Assembly: GCA_032615215.1 (NCBI GenBank)
Contig: CP128433.1
Coordinates: 4,758,501-4,822,500, forward strand
Reading direction: 5' to 3'
Origin: Microbulbifer sp. MKSA007
GTDB lineage: Bacteria; Pseudomonadota; Gammaproteobacteria; Pseudomonadales; Cellvibrionaceae
Length of the DNA stretch: 64,000 bases
Shown: positions 7,375 through 16,082 of the stretch, piece after piece
Numbering within the stretch: the stretch's first letter is position 1
Layout of the letters: the number at the start of each line of letters is the position of its first letter
The notes under the pieces: model-generated
What the model saw: the letters and a program-made list of their open reading frames with translations, nothing else
Told to the model about the DNA's origin: nothing
Databases searched by the model: none
Position numbers and translations under genes: made by a program

Positions 7375-7593
7375 ATGCAAATTAAATCGGTACATCCAGT
7401 AGTAAAAGCCTTCCTGATTTATCTTTTAAGTGTTATAACAATTGCGATGCTCTTTGCCCTATTTGATGATTGGATAAAGGAAAAAACCAACTACTCGCTC
7501 ATTTTGAAAGGATACATTGTTGGCCCCCTCGTTTGGCCGGTAGCTTATTTGGGGCTGATTTATGGTAAATCGAGAAGTTCAGACAGTAGTTAG
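7375..7593 (+). CDS. Small membrane protein (cassette gene)
   Basis: 72 residues with two hydrophobic segments (about 9-28 and 44-62) joined by a charged loop (DDWIKEKTNYS). Begins 15 bp after the right core of attC-like site 14. No family recognised. Its size and two-helix plan fit a small inner-membrane protein of unknown role. Confidence 0.6.
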   Translation: MQIKSVHPVVKAFLIYLLSVITIAMLFALFDDWIKEKTNYSLILKGYIVGPLVWPVAYLGLIYGKSRSSDSS

Positions 7594-7643
7594 TGATGAC
7601 AACTCCAAATCTTACCAAGGTTACAAGCTGATAGAGAGGCAGC

Positions 7644-7736
7644 CACATAACAATCACAGGCACATCGACGGCTTTTCCATTTCGGCCTCGCCTTGATTTT
7701 AAAGCCCTGCATATTGCGGGGAGTATGAGGCATAAG
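7644..7736 (+). repeat. attC-like site 15, degenerate
   Basis: Left core ACATAACAATC is good. The right end reads GGCATAAGAG where GCGTTAG would be expected. Interior GGCTTTTCC and TTTCGGCC blocks allow partial pairing. Position before the next gene supports the call. Confidence 0.5.
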
Positions 7737-7737
7737 A

Positions 7738-8214
7738 GTGTATACCTACGAACTTGAAAAGAACATTTGGTCTGAGAAAGACTTCTCCCTAATGGGGTGG
7801 CACGACTCCAAAATATGGGGTTTCCTGGCTGATACGGAGAATTTCGAGTTTATGATAGATCTCGATTACATTTTTCAATGGATTCATCCAAGGGAAGGGG
7901 AAACGTATTTTAAGTTCTGGGTTGCTCCAGTTACGATGGTATTTGAAAATGCTTGCAATATTTTACTTGACATTGAATCAAGGCAAGGTGAGCTAGAAAT
8001 CGCCGATCTGCATATGGTGAATGAGAGAAAAACAAAGAATGGTCGCTTCGATGAGTACGATTTTCGTTTTGACTGCCAGGAAGGGGAATTTAAAATAAGC
8101 GCCACAGGTTTCAAAATGTACGTTCGTAAAGCACCAATTTTACAGAGTGGGAAAGCTTTGAATTACAAATTACGCGGAGGTATAGATTTTAGCCGAGAGT
8201 ACAGTAGCTCATAA
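7738..8214 (+). CDS. Hypothetical protein, last clear cassette gene
   Basis: 158 residues, soluble, starting at a GTG 2 bp after the degenerate attC 15. The N-terminal segment SLMGWHDSKIWGF is a pattern seen in a family of uncharacterised bacterial proteins of about 150 residues; no activity is known to me. Rich in aromatics and acidic residues. No attC was found directly after the stop; instead an IS110-family relic begins within 30 bp, which may have replaced it. Confidence 0.65.
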   Translation: MYTYELEKNIWSEKDFSLMGWHDSKIWGFLADTENFEFMIDLDYIFQWIHPREGETYFKFWVAPVTMVFENACNILLDIESRQGELEIADLHMVNERKTKNGRFDEYDFRFDCQEGEFKISATGFKMYVRKAPILQSGKALNYKLRGGIDFSREYSSS

Positions 8215-8242
8215 TAAGTGACTATGGTCGCTCATCAAGTTT

Positions 8243-8543
8243 TTAAGCCATACTTTCATTCCAATAGGTGTTATTTTTTACCATCGTATTCAGGGTCGTA
8301 ATCTGCTTTCTCATGCAGAAAATCAGAGCCACCTTTTTAGGTTTGCCAGAGTCCACTAATCGCTTATACATCGGCTTTGGCATGGGATCGTATTGTATGG
8401 CGAAGAGTTTGTAGTTGTTTAATGGTATCCTTAATACCATTTTTATCACTGGTAAAACTAAAGAATTAATCAGTAGGTCTCACATAAATATCCAGTTGTT
8501 TGCTACCGGTATCGATACTGACATTGATCTCTTGAGGTTCCAT
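8243..8543 (-). mobile_element. IS110-family transposase relic with large internal deletion
   Basis: Two pieces on the minus strand in N-to-C order. The N-terminal piece (8543 down to 8466) reads MEPQEINVSIDTGSKQLDIY..., matching the start of the RuvC-like DEDD domain of IS110 transposases. The C-terminal piece (about 8374 down to 8243) reads KPMYKRLVDSGKPKKVALIF followed by CMRKQITTLNTMV, which is the conserved Tnp_20/IS116-type C-terminal block. The roughly 250 residues normally between are gone and the pieces are in different frames, so the element is dead. It lies directly after the last cassette gene, where an attC would be expected. Confidence 0.75.
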
Positions 8544-8660
8544 AAGATAAGCTATCTCCGCCTTGCTATCCAGGCTAGAGGCCCACATGACTATTCAAGT
8601 TATGCCTAGTGAGTGTCTGTCACGTTCCTACTTGTTTTATAAACCGGCGCAGCAACGAAC

Positions 8661-8718
8661 TGTGACAAACAAGGCCTTCGGTGGCCGCAGAAGGTGGATC
8701 TCAATTTACCCGTTAGCG
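8661..8718 (+). repeat. Possible attC remnant beside the IS110 relic
   Basis: TGACAAACAAGGCC at the left and CCGTTAGCG (GTTAGCG 8712-8718) at the right enclose a short GGTGGCC/GGCCTTCGG region. The left core is off consensus, so this is weak. Confidence 0.25.
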
Positions 8719-8811
8719 AAAAGGATTTTCAACATCAGAATCGATTAAGAACAACCATACAAGTCGCAGCAATCGCTCTCTTTGTGCGAAGCGTTACTTA
8801 CGGAGAAACTC

Positions 8812-9458
8812 TTGAAAAAAACAACCTTTTTTTATTCGCTCTATTTGCCACAAGTAATACCATCGCTCAGGAAGACAATTACTACTTAAGAATATCTTAT
8901 GGCAGCGTTGACACAGATATTGAAGCCCAAGAAGTTATAGATAGTTATGATTATTCACTGTCAGATTCAGAAGGCTGGAGCTTTTCAGCCGGTTACCGGA
9001 TCAATAGGTTTCTCGCTTTAGAAGGTGGATTTAGCGATTTAGGAAAATCTAGTGGAATGTACCACTACTCAAGTACAGATACTAACTTTAGCATTACAGA
9101 AAACCTCAGCTCAGAGATTAAGTTAAAGACACTAGGCTTATCTATTTCTACTGATACGAAAAAAGCATTATATACAGGTCTTCGATTTGGATATCAACGC
9201 TGGGATGTTAAATATAAATTCAAAGGGGAGTATTTGGAGTACCTTACAGCTCCAACTGTTATTGGAGCTCCAGGTACTGGGGGACCTGTTGAATACTCAG
9301 AATCAAGCAAATGGCGCAACGATGGTTACGATTGGTACTATGGGATAGCAGCAGGTTGGAATTATCAGAATTGGGCCATAAGCCTGGAACACACAATCTA
9401 TAGCGTCGATAATGAAACCCCATCTTTCTCTGCGTTAGCGCTTAGCTATAATTTCTGA
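8812..9458 (+). CDS. Outer-membrane beta-barrel protein, probable 5' frameshift
   Basis: Long frame ends at 9458 with ...ALALSYNF, an aromatic C-terminus typical of outer-membrane barrels; the body alternates strands (YYLRISYGS, WSFSAGYRINRFLALEGGFSD, GLRFGYQRWDVKYKFKGEY). It resembles 8-strand OmpA/OmpX-like barrels of about 200 residues. The best start is the TTG at 8812, which has GGAG at 8802-8805, but it is in another frame: LKKTTFF then a run of seven T (8827-8833) must gain one T (or the A run 8815-8821 one A) to continue as LFALFATSNTIAQED, a normal signal peptide. In the uncorrected frame no convincing start exists. Surface or structural role; substrate unknown. Confidence 0.7.
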
Positions 9459-9481
9459 ATAATCAGTTTACAGATTCGAAG

Positions 9482-9508
9482 GCGGCCTCATCGAGGGCCG
9501 CGCTATTT
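9482..9508 (+). terminator. Rho-independent terminator after the barrel gene
   Basis: GCGGCC (9482-9487), 8-nt loop, GGCCGC (9496-9501), then GCTATTTT. Lies 24 bp after the stop of the barrel gene. Confidence 0.6.
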
Positions 9509-10170
9509 TCAAAATAGTATCAGATCCTTGATGCATCTCGATCTAGAGCCAATACTCATGGATAGATCGAGTGGTATGATAACAGAGCAACCTAAATGTC
9601 CATCGTCATCGCTGTGAGTCCTCACTTAACGGCCAGTGGTTCAAGCAACCGAGATGGGTACGTGGCATCCTTGATTTAATGTCGCTCTTGAAAGGTAGAT
9701 CCTTAACAAATTAGTGCTGTTCGCCTAAACACTATGGTTAGGACTTACCTACTAATAGTAGATACCCTATATAGTTGGGTTTTGGCCTATCATGAAATGC
9801 ACTATAAGCTAAATAGAACTTAGGCATATACTGAAAGCACCTGCATATGGCCTATACCTTAGGCTTGTTGGCCAAGTACTACAGCACGGATTGCTATTCG
9901 AAACCCCGTAGAAAAACCGCGACGTTATCAAGATAGGCTGCCCCTGCGGCTTAATCAGTTGTCACGGATATATCCCTTTCAATAGCCCGCAGGAATAATG
10001 GTTTTTCACGCCAGCTTAATGCCGGCTATTTTATCTTTAACTCTACACCTTCAAATTTCTCTTACCACCGTCACCAATGTCCACATAGCGAGTGGCGCAA
10101 ACTGCTAGATTGAGTTATCTAGTGCTGGAACAGACTCCACAGGTAAACCTTTGTCATTGGGAAACCCAAA
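9509..10170. other. Intergenic stretch without recognisable gene
   Basis: No open frame of convincing length or composition on either strand. The only structure noted is a 13-bp palindrome TTGGG-AAA-CCCAA at 10157-10169, immediately before the GTG start of the ATPase gene, which could form a small hairpin at the start of translation. Confidence 0.5.
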
Positions 10171-12696
10171 GTGCAAGGTCAAGAATCATCGCCAAATAAT
10201 CAAAACAACAGCGATCAGCAATCGCTGGATTTGCAGAACGCTGATATTGATGCAGTTTACACTGAACTAAACACATCACCCGCCGGCCTCACCAAAAATG
10301 AAGCCAGCACCCGCCTGCAAAAATATGGTCCCAATGCCATTCAGGAGAAGGAGCAAAGCGCACTCGCTAAGTTTTTGCGATTTTTCTGGGGCCCCATTCC
10401 CTGGATGATTGAAGCGGCCGCATTGCTCTCTGCATTAATTGGCCACTGGCCCGATTTCGCCATCATTATGGCCCTGCTGTTGTACAACGCGATTGCCGGG
10501 TTTTGGCAGGAACACAAAGCTGCCAATGCGCTGGCAGCACTGAAGGCCAGCATGGCCCCCAAAGCCAATGTATTAAGAGATGGGGAGTATCAATCTATCG
10601 ATGCGGCGATGGTGGTCCCAGGCGATATAGTGCGAATCAAGCTAGGGCAAGTCGTGCCTGCTGATGTGCGCTTTACCGAAGGGAAATCCATCAGTATTGA
10701 TCAGGCTGCCCTTACCGGGGAATCTCTACCCGTCAGTAAGAGCATCGGTGATATTGGCTATTCCAGCAGTATCGCCAAACGCGGGGAGATGACCGCTGTG
10801 GTCATTGGTACCGGGCACAATACATTCTTTGGGCGCACCGCCCAACTTGTTGCCGGCGCAGGGCAAAGTGCCTCACATTCGCAGAAAGCCGTCACCCATA
10901 TCGGTGACTTCCTCATCGTGCTGTGTTTGGTGCTGGCCGTTATTCTGGTGGGCACAGAGTTATACCGCGATATCGTGGTCGCCGAAACATGGCACTGGTC
11001 AGATATCATCAATATTCTTCGCACTGTACTGGTGTTGCTGATCGCATCGATTCCCGTTGCCATGCCTTCGGTCATCACTGTGACCAATGCTCTCGGTGCC
11101 CTGGCGCTATCCCGTAAAAAAGCGATCGTCTCGCGGCTGGAGTCCATCGAAGAGTTGGCTGGTGTTGATATCCTCTGCTCAGATAAAACTGGCACCCTCA
11201 CTAAGAACCAATTGTGCCTCGAAGAACCTACCTTATTCAGCGCGGAAAACAACGACCAGTTAATTCTTGCCGCCGCTATCGCATCTGAAGCAGGCGCCAG
11301 TGATCCAATTGATCAAGCAATTTTTGCCGGCCTGAAAAATAAGGGAGAACTGAAGAAATATAAGGTTGAGGAATTCACTCCCTTTGATCCGGTGAGCAAA
11401 CGCACTGAAGTCAAAGTACAAGATCAGGATGGGCAAACCCTATATTTCAGCAAAGGGGCCCCCCAGGCTATTGTCGACTTATGCAACTTGAGTGGTGCGA
11501 AGGCCGACAAAGCCACTGCATGTGTGCAACAACAGGCCTCCAGGGGGTTGCGCTCCCTCGGCGTTGCGCAGAAGGCAAACGCCTCTTCGTGGCAATTCCT
11601 GGGTATTCTGTCTCTTGAAGACCCACCTCGGGATGACTCCAAAGACACTATTCAGCGCGCACGGGAACACGGGCTTCAAGTAAAAATGATTACTGGCGAC
11701 GATGTGGCTATCGGCAAGGAAATCGCCACCCAAGTCGGTATTGGAACAAATATTTTCGCTGCCAGTAGTGTGTTTACAAAGTCCCAGGATATGGACCACC
11801 TGCCATCTACTATCGTCGATACCGTTGAGCGTGCAGATGGATTTGGGCGAGTGTTTCCCGAACATAAATATGCCATTGTGAAAGCATTGCAAGGTAGGGG
11901 TCACCAGGTTGCCATGACTGGCGATGGTGTGAACGATGCGCCGGCCCTTAAGCAAGCTGATTGCGGTATCGCCGTTAGCGGTGCAACCGACGCCGCACGC
12001 GCGGCAGCAGCCATTATCCTGACCTCTCCCGGGCTATCTACCATCGTCGATGCGATTGACGAAGCCCGAAAAATATTTGAACGCATTATTAATTACGTAC
12101 TTTTCCGGGTATCCATGACTCTAGATATTATGGTGGTGGTTGTCTTTGCTACCATAATGTTCGGCTTCTCGCCCCTAACCCCGGTTATGATCGTACTAGT
12201 GGCTCTTCTTGATGACATCCCCATTATGACCATTGCCTACGATAATACTCTGCTTCCCAAGGAACCTGTGCATTGGCAAATGCGAGACCTATTACTGGGC
12301 TCCAGCATTATCGGCCTTTTTTCTATTGCTCAAACAATGGGTATTCTCTTTATTGGAATGGAATGGCTCAATAACACCAACTGGCAATCCTGGATCGCAT
12401 TAAATAAAGAGCAAATTCAAACTATCGTATTTTTACAGATCGTAGCGGGTGGACATCTACTGTTATTCGTTGTTCGCTCTCGTACAGCTTTCTTTTCCAA
12501 ACCACTACCCGCTTTCCCTCTGTTTATCGCAATTGTTGGCACCCAAGCATTTACCGTGCTGATGTGTGGATTCGGCTGGCTGGTGCCGGCAATACCCTGG
12601 ACTATAATCGGTCTGGTATGGCTATACATGATTATCTGGATGTTTTTCCTGGACCTGGTCAAGAAACTTCTTTATCGAAGATTAAGTGATATCTGA
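10171..12696 (+). CDS. P-type H+-ATPase (plasma-membrane type, P3A-like)
   Basis: 841 residues, the usual length of prokaryotic P3A-type ATPases, which hydrolyse ATP to pump protons outward. Visible motifs: LTGES (actuator, TGES at 182-185), SDKTGTLT with the phosphorylated Asp at 338, GDGVNDAP (584-591) of the hinge. A cation-transporter N-terminal segment (GLTKNEASTRLQKYGPN) is present, and about ten membrane segments are arranged 2+2+6. LLDDIPIMTIAYDN in the C-terminal helices fits proton pumps rather than Ca2+ ATPases. Start is GTG at 10171; no Shine-Dalgarno is seen and a palindrome sits just before it. The PPK2 gene follows after 39 bp, so the two are probably co-transcribed, a combination that would fit energy or pH stress. 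Confidence 0.9.
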   Translation: MQGQESSPNNQNNSDQQSLDLQNADIDAVYTELNTSPAGLTKNEASTRLQKYGPNAIQEKEQSALAKFLRFFWGPIPWMIEAAALLSALIGHWPDFAIIMALLLYNAIAGFWQEHKAANALAALKASMAPKANVLRDGEYQSIDAAMVVPGDIVRIKLGQVVPADVRFTEGKSISIDQAALTGESLPVSKSIGDIGYSSSIAKRGEMTAVVIGTGHNTFFGRTAQLVAGAGQSASHSQKAVTHIGDFLIVLCLVLAVILVGTELYRDIVVAETWHWSDIINILRTVLVLLIASIPVAMPSVITVTNALGALALSRKKAIVSRLESIEELAGVDILCSDKTGTLTKNQLCLEEPTLFSAENNDQLILAAAIASEAGASDPIDQAIFAGLKNKGELKKYKVEEFTPFDPVSKRTEVKVQDQDGQTLYFSKGAPQAIVDLCNLSGAKADKATACVQQQASRGLRSLGVAQKANASSWQFLGILSLEDPPRDDSKDTIQRAREHGLQVKMITGDDVAIGKEIATQVGIGTNIFAASSVFTKSQDMDHLPSTIVDTVERADGFGRVFPEHKYAIVKALQGRGHQVAMTGDGVNDAPALKQADCGIAVSGATDAARAAAAIILTSPGLSTIVDAIDEARKIFERIINYVLFRVSMTLDIMVVVVFATIMFGFSPLTPVMIVLVALLDDIPIMTIAYDNTLLPKEPVHWQMRDLLLGSSIIGLFSIAQTMGILFIGMEWLNNTNWQSWIALNKEQIQTIVFLQIVAGGHLLLFVVRSRTAFFSKPLPAFPLFIAIVGTQAFTVLMCGFGWLVPAIPWTIIGLVWLYMIIWMFFLDLVKKLLYRRLSDI

Positions 12697-12735
12697 GCCA
12701 TCTACAAAAGCCTAACAAAGGTAGGCAGTCGAACT

Positions 12736-13566
12736 ATGAATTGTTTCGAAGATTTCAGGGTAAAGCCTGGCAGCAAGATAAAGCTCTCCGAAATAGACCC
12801 GGGCTTCAAACATTGTTACGAAAATCGTGAAGAGGCACTCCCAGATACCCAGCGTATAGATGAGCAGATACGTTCATTCACTTACAAGCTTTACGCTGAG
12901 CGTAAAACATCTCTACTTATCTGCTTGCAGGGAATAGATGCCTCGGGGAAAGATGGCACCATCAAGCACGTATTAGGCGCAACAAATCCACAAATGTGTA
13001 GAGCGATTTCCTTTAAGGAACCTTCAAAAGAAGAGAGCGAGCATGATTTCTTATGGCGATATCACAAAGTAACCCCTGCCCGGGGGCATATATCAATCTT
13101 TAACCGCTCTCAGTATGAGGGCGTACTGATTGAACGAGTGCATAGCCTGGTTCCAATGGACATTTGGAGTGAACGCTATGAACAAATTAATAACTTTGAG
13201 AAATTACTCTCTGAAAGTAACACAATAATACTGAAATTTTTCCTATATATCAGTCAGGATGAGCAGTTGGAGAGATTCAAGCAACGTATTGATGATCCCG
13301 CCAAACAGTGGAAAATCAGCGAAAGTGATTATACTGAGGCAAAATATTGGGATGAGTATATATGTGCTTTTGAAGATATGCTAAATCAATGCAGCACCGA
13401 ATACGCGCCCTGGTTTGTTATCCCCGCAAACCACAAATGGTTCCGGGACTTGGCCGTAGCTTCAATTATTTCTGAAGCATTAAAGAAATTAAACCCCCAG
13501 TTTCCTGCCCCCACCGTCAACCTGGAAGAGATAAAAACCAAGTATCATCAACTTAAGAATTCTTAA
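12736..13566 (+). CDS. Polyphosphate kinase 2 family protein
   Basis: 276 residues, the usual size of one-domain PPK2 proteins, which transfer phosphate between polyphosphate and nucleotides in the cytoplasm. Seen: Walker A GIDASGKDG (66-74), the basic-rich loop, the Walker-B-like FNRSQYE (122-128) followed by GVLIERVHSLVP, and the DPAKQWKISESDY lid-type segment common to the family. Which nucleotide (AMP, ADP or GDP) is used cannot be read from the sequence. It lies directly downstream of the proton ATPase gene, probably in one operon; polyphosphate could feed the nucleotide pool when the pump consumes ATP, but that is inference. Confidence 0.9.
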   Translation: MNCFEDFRVKPGSKIKLSEIDPGFKHCYENREEALPDTQRIDEQIRSFTYKLYAERKTSLLICLQGIDASGKDGTIKHVLGATNPQMCRAISFKEPSKEESEHDFLWRYHKVTPARGHISIFNRSQYEGVLIERVHSLVPMDIWSERYEQINNFEKLLSESNTIILKFFLYISQDEQLERFKQRIDDPAKQWKISESDYTEAKYWDEYICAFEDMLNQCSTEYAPWFVIPANHKWFRDLAVASIISEALKKLNPQFPAPTVNLEEIKTKYHQLKNS

Positions 13567-14055
13567 CAAATTAAAAGCTAAAAAATTAAGGTTCTATTAT
13601 TCCCTAAACCTATAATAAACAAGTTATCTTTTAATTATAGATTTCTATCAGAAGACTTAAAGTGGATGCGCTGGGCAGCTCGCCGTCATTCCCAATAGAC
13701 TTTACAAAATCACTCTGCCTCAATACGAAATCAGCTGCAGTATCATTTTCCTCTGGCCACTGATCCCAAATAAGTATTCAATTGTTATCAGGGATAATGA
13801 AATTATCTTCTATCGCAGAATCTATCCACCCATAACTATTGAAGTCTTTCACCCTAGTACTAAATATACTGAAACATAGTTTTCTATAAAAAATCCACCC
13901 CAAGGCCTAGCCCATAAAAAAGACCTCTAGAATAGACATACATAGGGTATAACCGCTAGATACTCCAGCCGTCGATCTGATTATAGATAACCAAAAATAA
14001 AATTTTATAAAATCTATGCAGATATCACTGCTTGACGTAAGACTAAAATAAAAAA
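13567..14055. other. AT-rich intergenic stretch
   Basis: No gene recognised on either strand. Very AT-rich with many stops in all frames. Confidence 0.5.
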
Positions 14056-14077
14056 CCAGGTAGCATAAACTACCTGG
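14056..14077 (-). terminator. Perfect hairpin followed by T run on the minus strand
   Basis: CCAGGTAG, loop of 6, CTACCTGG; read on the minus strand the stem is followed by TTTTTTATTTTAG. Likely end of the minus-strand transcript carrying the cupin gene at 14331-14645. Confidence 0.65.
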
Positions 14078-14330
14078 CAGAAAAGGATTTGACTTGGTAT
14101 CAAACGATCAGACCAAATTAAAGCTATCCAATTTAAGCAAAGCCCCGAAAATTTTAACAGGCCTCTTCGGTATATGGAGATATGCACAGGCTGACCTGCT
14201 AGTCAGTAGACACACCTGTCTTAAAGCTAACAATACTAACTCGTCAGAGGACTTTAGATCCGATTTACATTGGTAGGTATAGAACTCTTGATAGGAGCTC
14301 ATAAGATTTATATCTTAAAAGATAACTGCT

Positions 14331-14645
14331 TCACTGAAAGAAAACTGCCAACCATATAGTGGCCTCATCTGCAGCTGTCTCCACCACCCGGTGCCTTTGA
14401 TTTGCCCCAATCAAGAAGTTATCCCCCTTCCCCAGGTGGTGCCTCTCACCATTTTCCATTTCAATAACACCATAACCGGAAAGTACTAACACCCACTCAT
14501 GCTCATCTTGATCATACCACCCTGTTTCAGGCGAGGACTGCCCGTAAGATACAATCCGCTCAACCCTGCAGCTTTTCCCCTCTAGCAAACTCTCAAAATG
14601 CTCCCTAGAGTGATCACCTGGTAGCTGAGTGAAAAAATTACCCAT
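14331..14645 (-). CDS. Cupin-domain protein
   Basis: 104 residues forming a single cupin barrel. The metal-binding-type motif is visible as DQDEHEWVLVLSGYGVIEME (motif 1 with H and E) and later ANQRHRV (motif 2 His). GDNFLIG in between is typical. Small cupins of this kind bind a metal and a small ligand or act as isomerase-like enzymes; no substrate can be named. Ribosome site GGGGAG is 5-10 bases before the ATG. A perfect hairpin with T run lies downstream on this strand. Confidence 0.8.
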   Translation of the reverse strand: MGNFFTQLPGDHSREHFESLLEGKSCRVERIVSYGQSSPETGWYDQDEHEWVLVLSGYGVIEMENGERHHLGKGDNFLIGANQRHRVVETAADEATIWLAVFFQ

Positions 14646-14683
14646 AAGTCTCCCCTAACATTAAATCGGCATGAAAAAACAAT

Positions 14684-14917
14684 TTACAAAAATACAACTA
14701 TACTAAAACCAATAGACTCTACAATTGGGATTAATATAGAAAAACATACGCCAACCGAAATCAAAATGAGCCCGAGACCAGAAAATAGAATATCTTTTAC
14801 TAAACCTTCAATATTGGCTCTTTGACGCCCCCAAAACACAACACTCACATAAAATATAAAATAGATCATTCGAAATAGATATGAGCACCTATTAAACAGC
14901 AGTAGATACCAGATCAC
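14684..14917 (-). CDS. Possible small membrane protein
   Basis: 77 residues, very hydrophobic: two or three membrane segments with a short polar loop (GRQRANIEGLVKD). An internal Met near residue 17 (start about 14869) would leave 61 residues. No family recognised and the region is AT-rich, so this could be spurious. Confidence 0.3.
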   Translation of the reverse strand: MIWYLLLFNRCSYLFRMIYFIFYVSVVFWGRQRANIEGLVKDILFSGLGLILISVGVCFSILIPIVESIGFSIVVFL

Positions 14918-14943
14918 GATCTATAAAACACAAAGAACATATA

Positions 14944-16002
14944 ATGACTATTTATTTACATTCAGGGCTACATAAAACCGGCACCACAGCAATACAATGT
15001 TACGCCTATAAATATAGAAGGCTGTTAAGAAGTAAAGGTATTTTATATCCCATTATTCATCGAAATTTAATTAGCATAGATAAGGGTCACCATCTTTTTG
15101 CACACTCATTTTCCGATCACCCTGAAAGTCCACCTATCTCCAGAGGAAAGTTGCTAGCATATGACTGGAAGTCAAAGTCGCAGAAAAACAACCTTGATCT
15201 ATTAATTAGTGCAGAGCCTATTTGTCGACATACTTATAAAACAAAAGATTGCTCCTGGATTGAGGCTCGGCACCATTATTTAGAACAACTCTCCAACACA
15301 TTACCCCCAGAGCAAACTAAAATCATCTTAACCTTGCGCAGACAAGATAATTTTGCCCAGTCTCTATACAAAGAACATATTATGAAAGGAGTATCTCCAC
15401 TAGCGAAACTGCCATTCAAGGAGTTCCTATCAAAGATAGAAGGTAGAAACCTGAACTTTTATAAAAATATAGCAGCATTCAAAAAGTTCTTTCCCAATAT
15501 ACAAATACTCATTTACGAGCAGCTATGTAATGGCGACCTACCAGTTAATTTCTTTCGTGCTCTAGGGATTTCCGGCCTACCAAACTCTAACAAAATCATA
15601 AGAGAGAGTCTATCAAATGAAGAGGCCGCTTTAAAGCAGATATTAAACCAGCAAATACACTCAAAATCTGAAAATACAAAACTATTGAAATGGATAAAAT
15701 CTGGCAATACACAAAATATAATCAAGCGAACACTACCGAGATCACCACACCTATGGAACTCTGATGAAGATAGGGCTAATTTTTTAGATCGATATTCACA
15801 GGAAAATAAAAAAATAAATGATGAGTTCCTCGAAGGAGGTGAAGAACTGTTTCCATCAAATCATAAACTTCCCAAAAAAAAGCCTAACATTATCACGCTA
15901 AAGCCATATTTAATTAAAACACTTCAAGCCCTATCTAGTGATATTCAACAGTTACTGGGGGAATACCGCTTTAGAAACATAATCAATGCTATAGAGCACT
16001 GA
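14944..16002 (+). CDS. Sulfotransferase-like protein
   Basis: 352 residues. The N-terminus has LHSGLHKTGTTAIQ (5-18), a clear 5'-phosphosulfate-binding loop as in PAPS-dependent sulfotransferases acting on carbohydrates. LTLRRQDNFAQSLYKEHI (about 120-137) supplies the 3'-phosphate-binding Arg/Ser region. The family moves sulfate from PAPS to a hydroxyl group, often on polysaccharides. The acceptor cannot be inferred. The gene is AT-rich compared with the following starch genes and stands alone; the convergent neighbour is an arylsulfotransferase-like gene, another sulfate-transfer protein family. Confidence 0.75.
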   Translation: MTIYLHSGLHKTGTTAIQCYAYKYRRLLRSKGILYPIIHRNLISIDKGHHLFAHSFSDHPESPPISRGKLLAYDWKSKSQKNNLDLLISAEPICRHTYKTKDCSWIEARHHYLEQLSNTLPPEQTKIILTLRRQDNFAQSLYKEHIMKGVSPLAKLPFKEFLSKIEGRNLNFYKNIAAFKKFFPNIQILIYEQLCNGDLPVNFFRALGISGLPNSNKIIRESLSNEEAALKQILNQQIHSKSENTKLLKWIKSGNTQNIIKRTLPRSPHLWNSDEDRANFLDRYSQENKKINDEFLEGGEELFPSNHKLPKKKPNIITLKPYLIKTLQALSSDIQQLLGEYRFRNIINAIEH

Positions 16003-16037
16003 TTGCCAAATCTGGTTAGAAGTCCTTTAATAAGGAT

Positions 16038-16064
16038 CGCCAGCAACAAAGTATGTTACTGGCG
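16038..16064. terminator. Hairpin between convergent genes
   Basis: CGCCAGCAAC and GTTACTGGCG pair with one mismatch around a 7-nt loop. No strong T run, so termination strength is uncertain. Confidence 0.4.
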
Positions 16065-16082
16065 CCTAACTATTTAGAGGAT

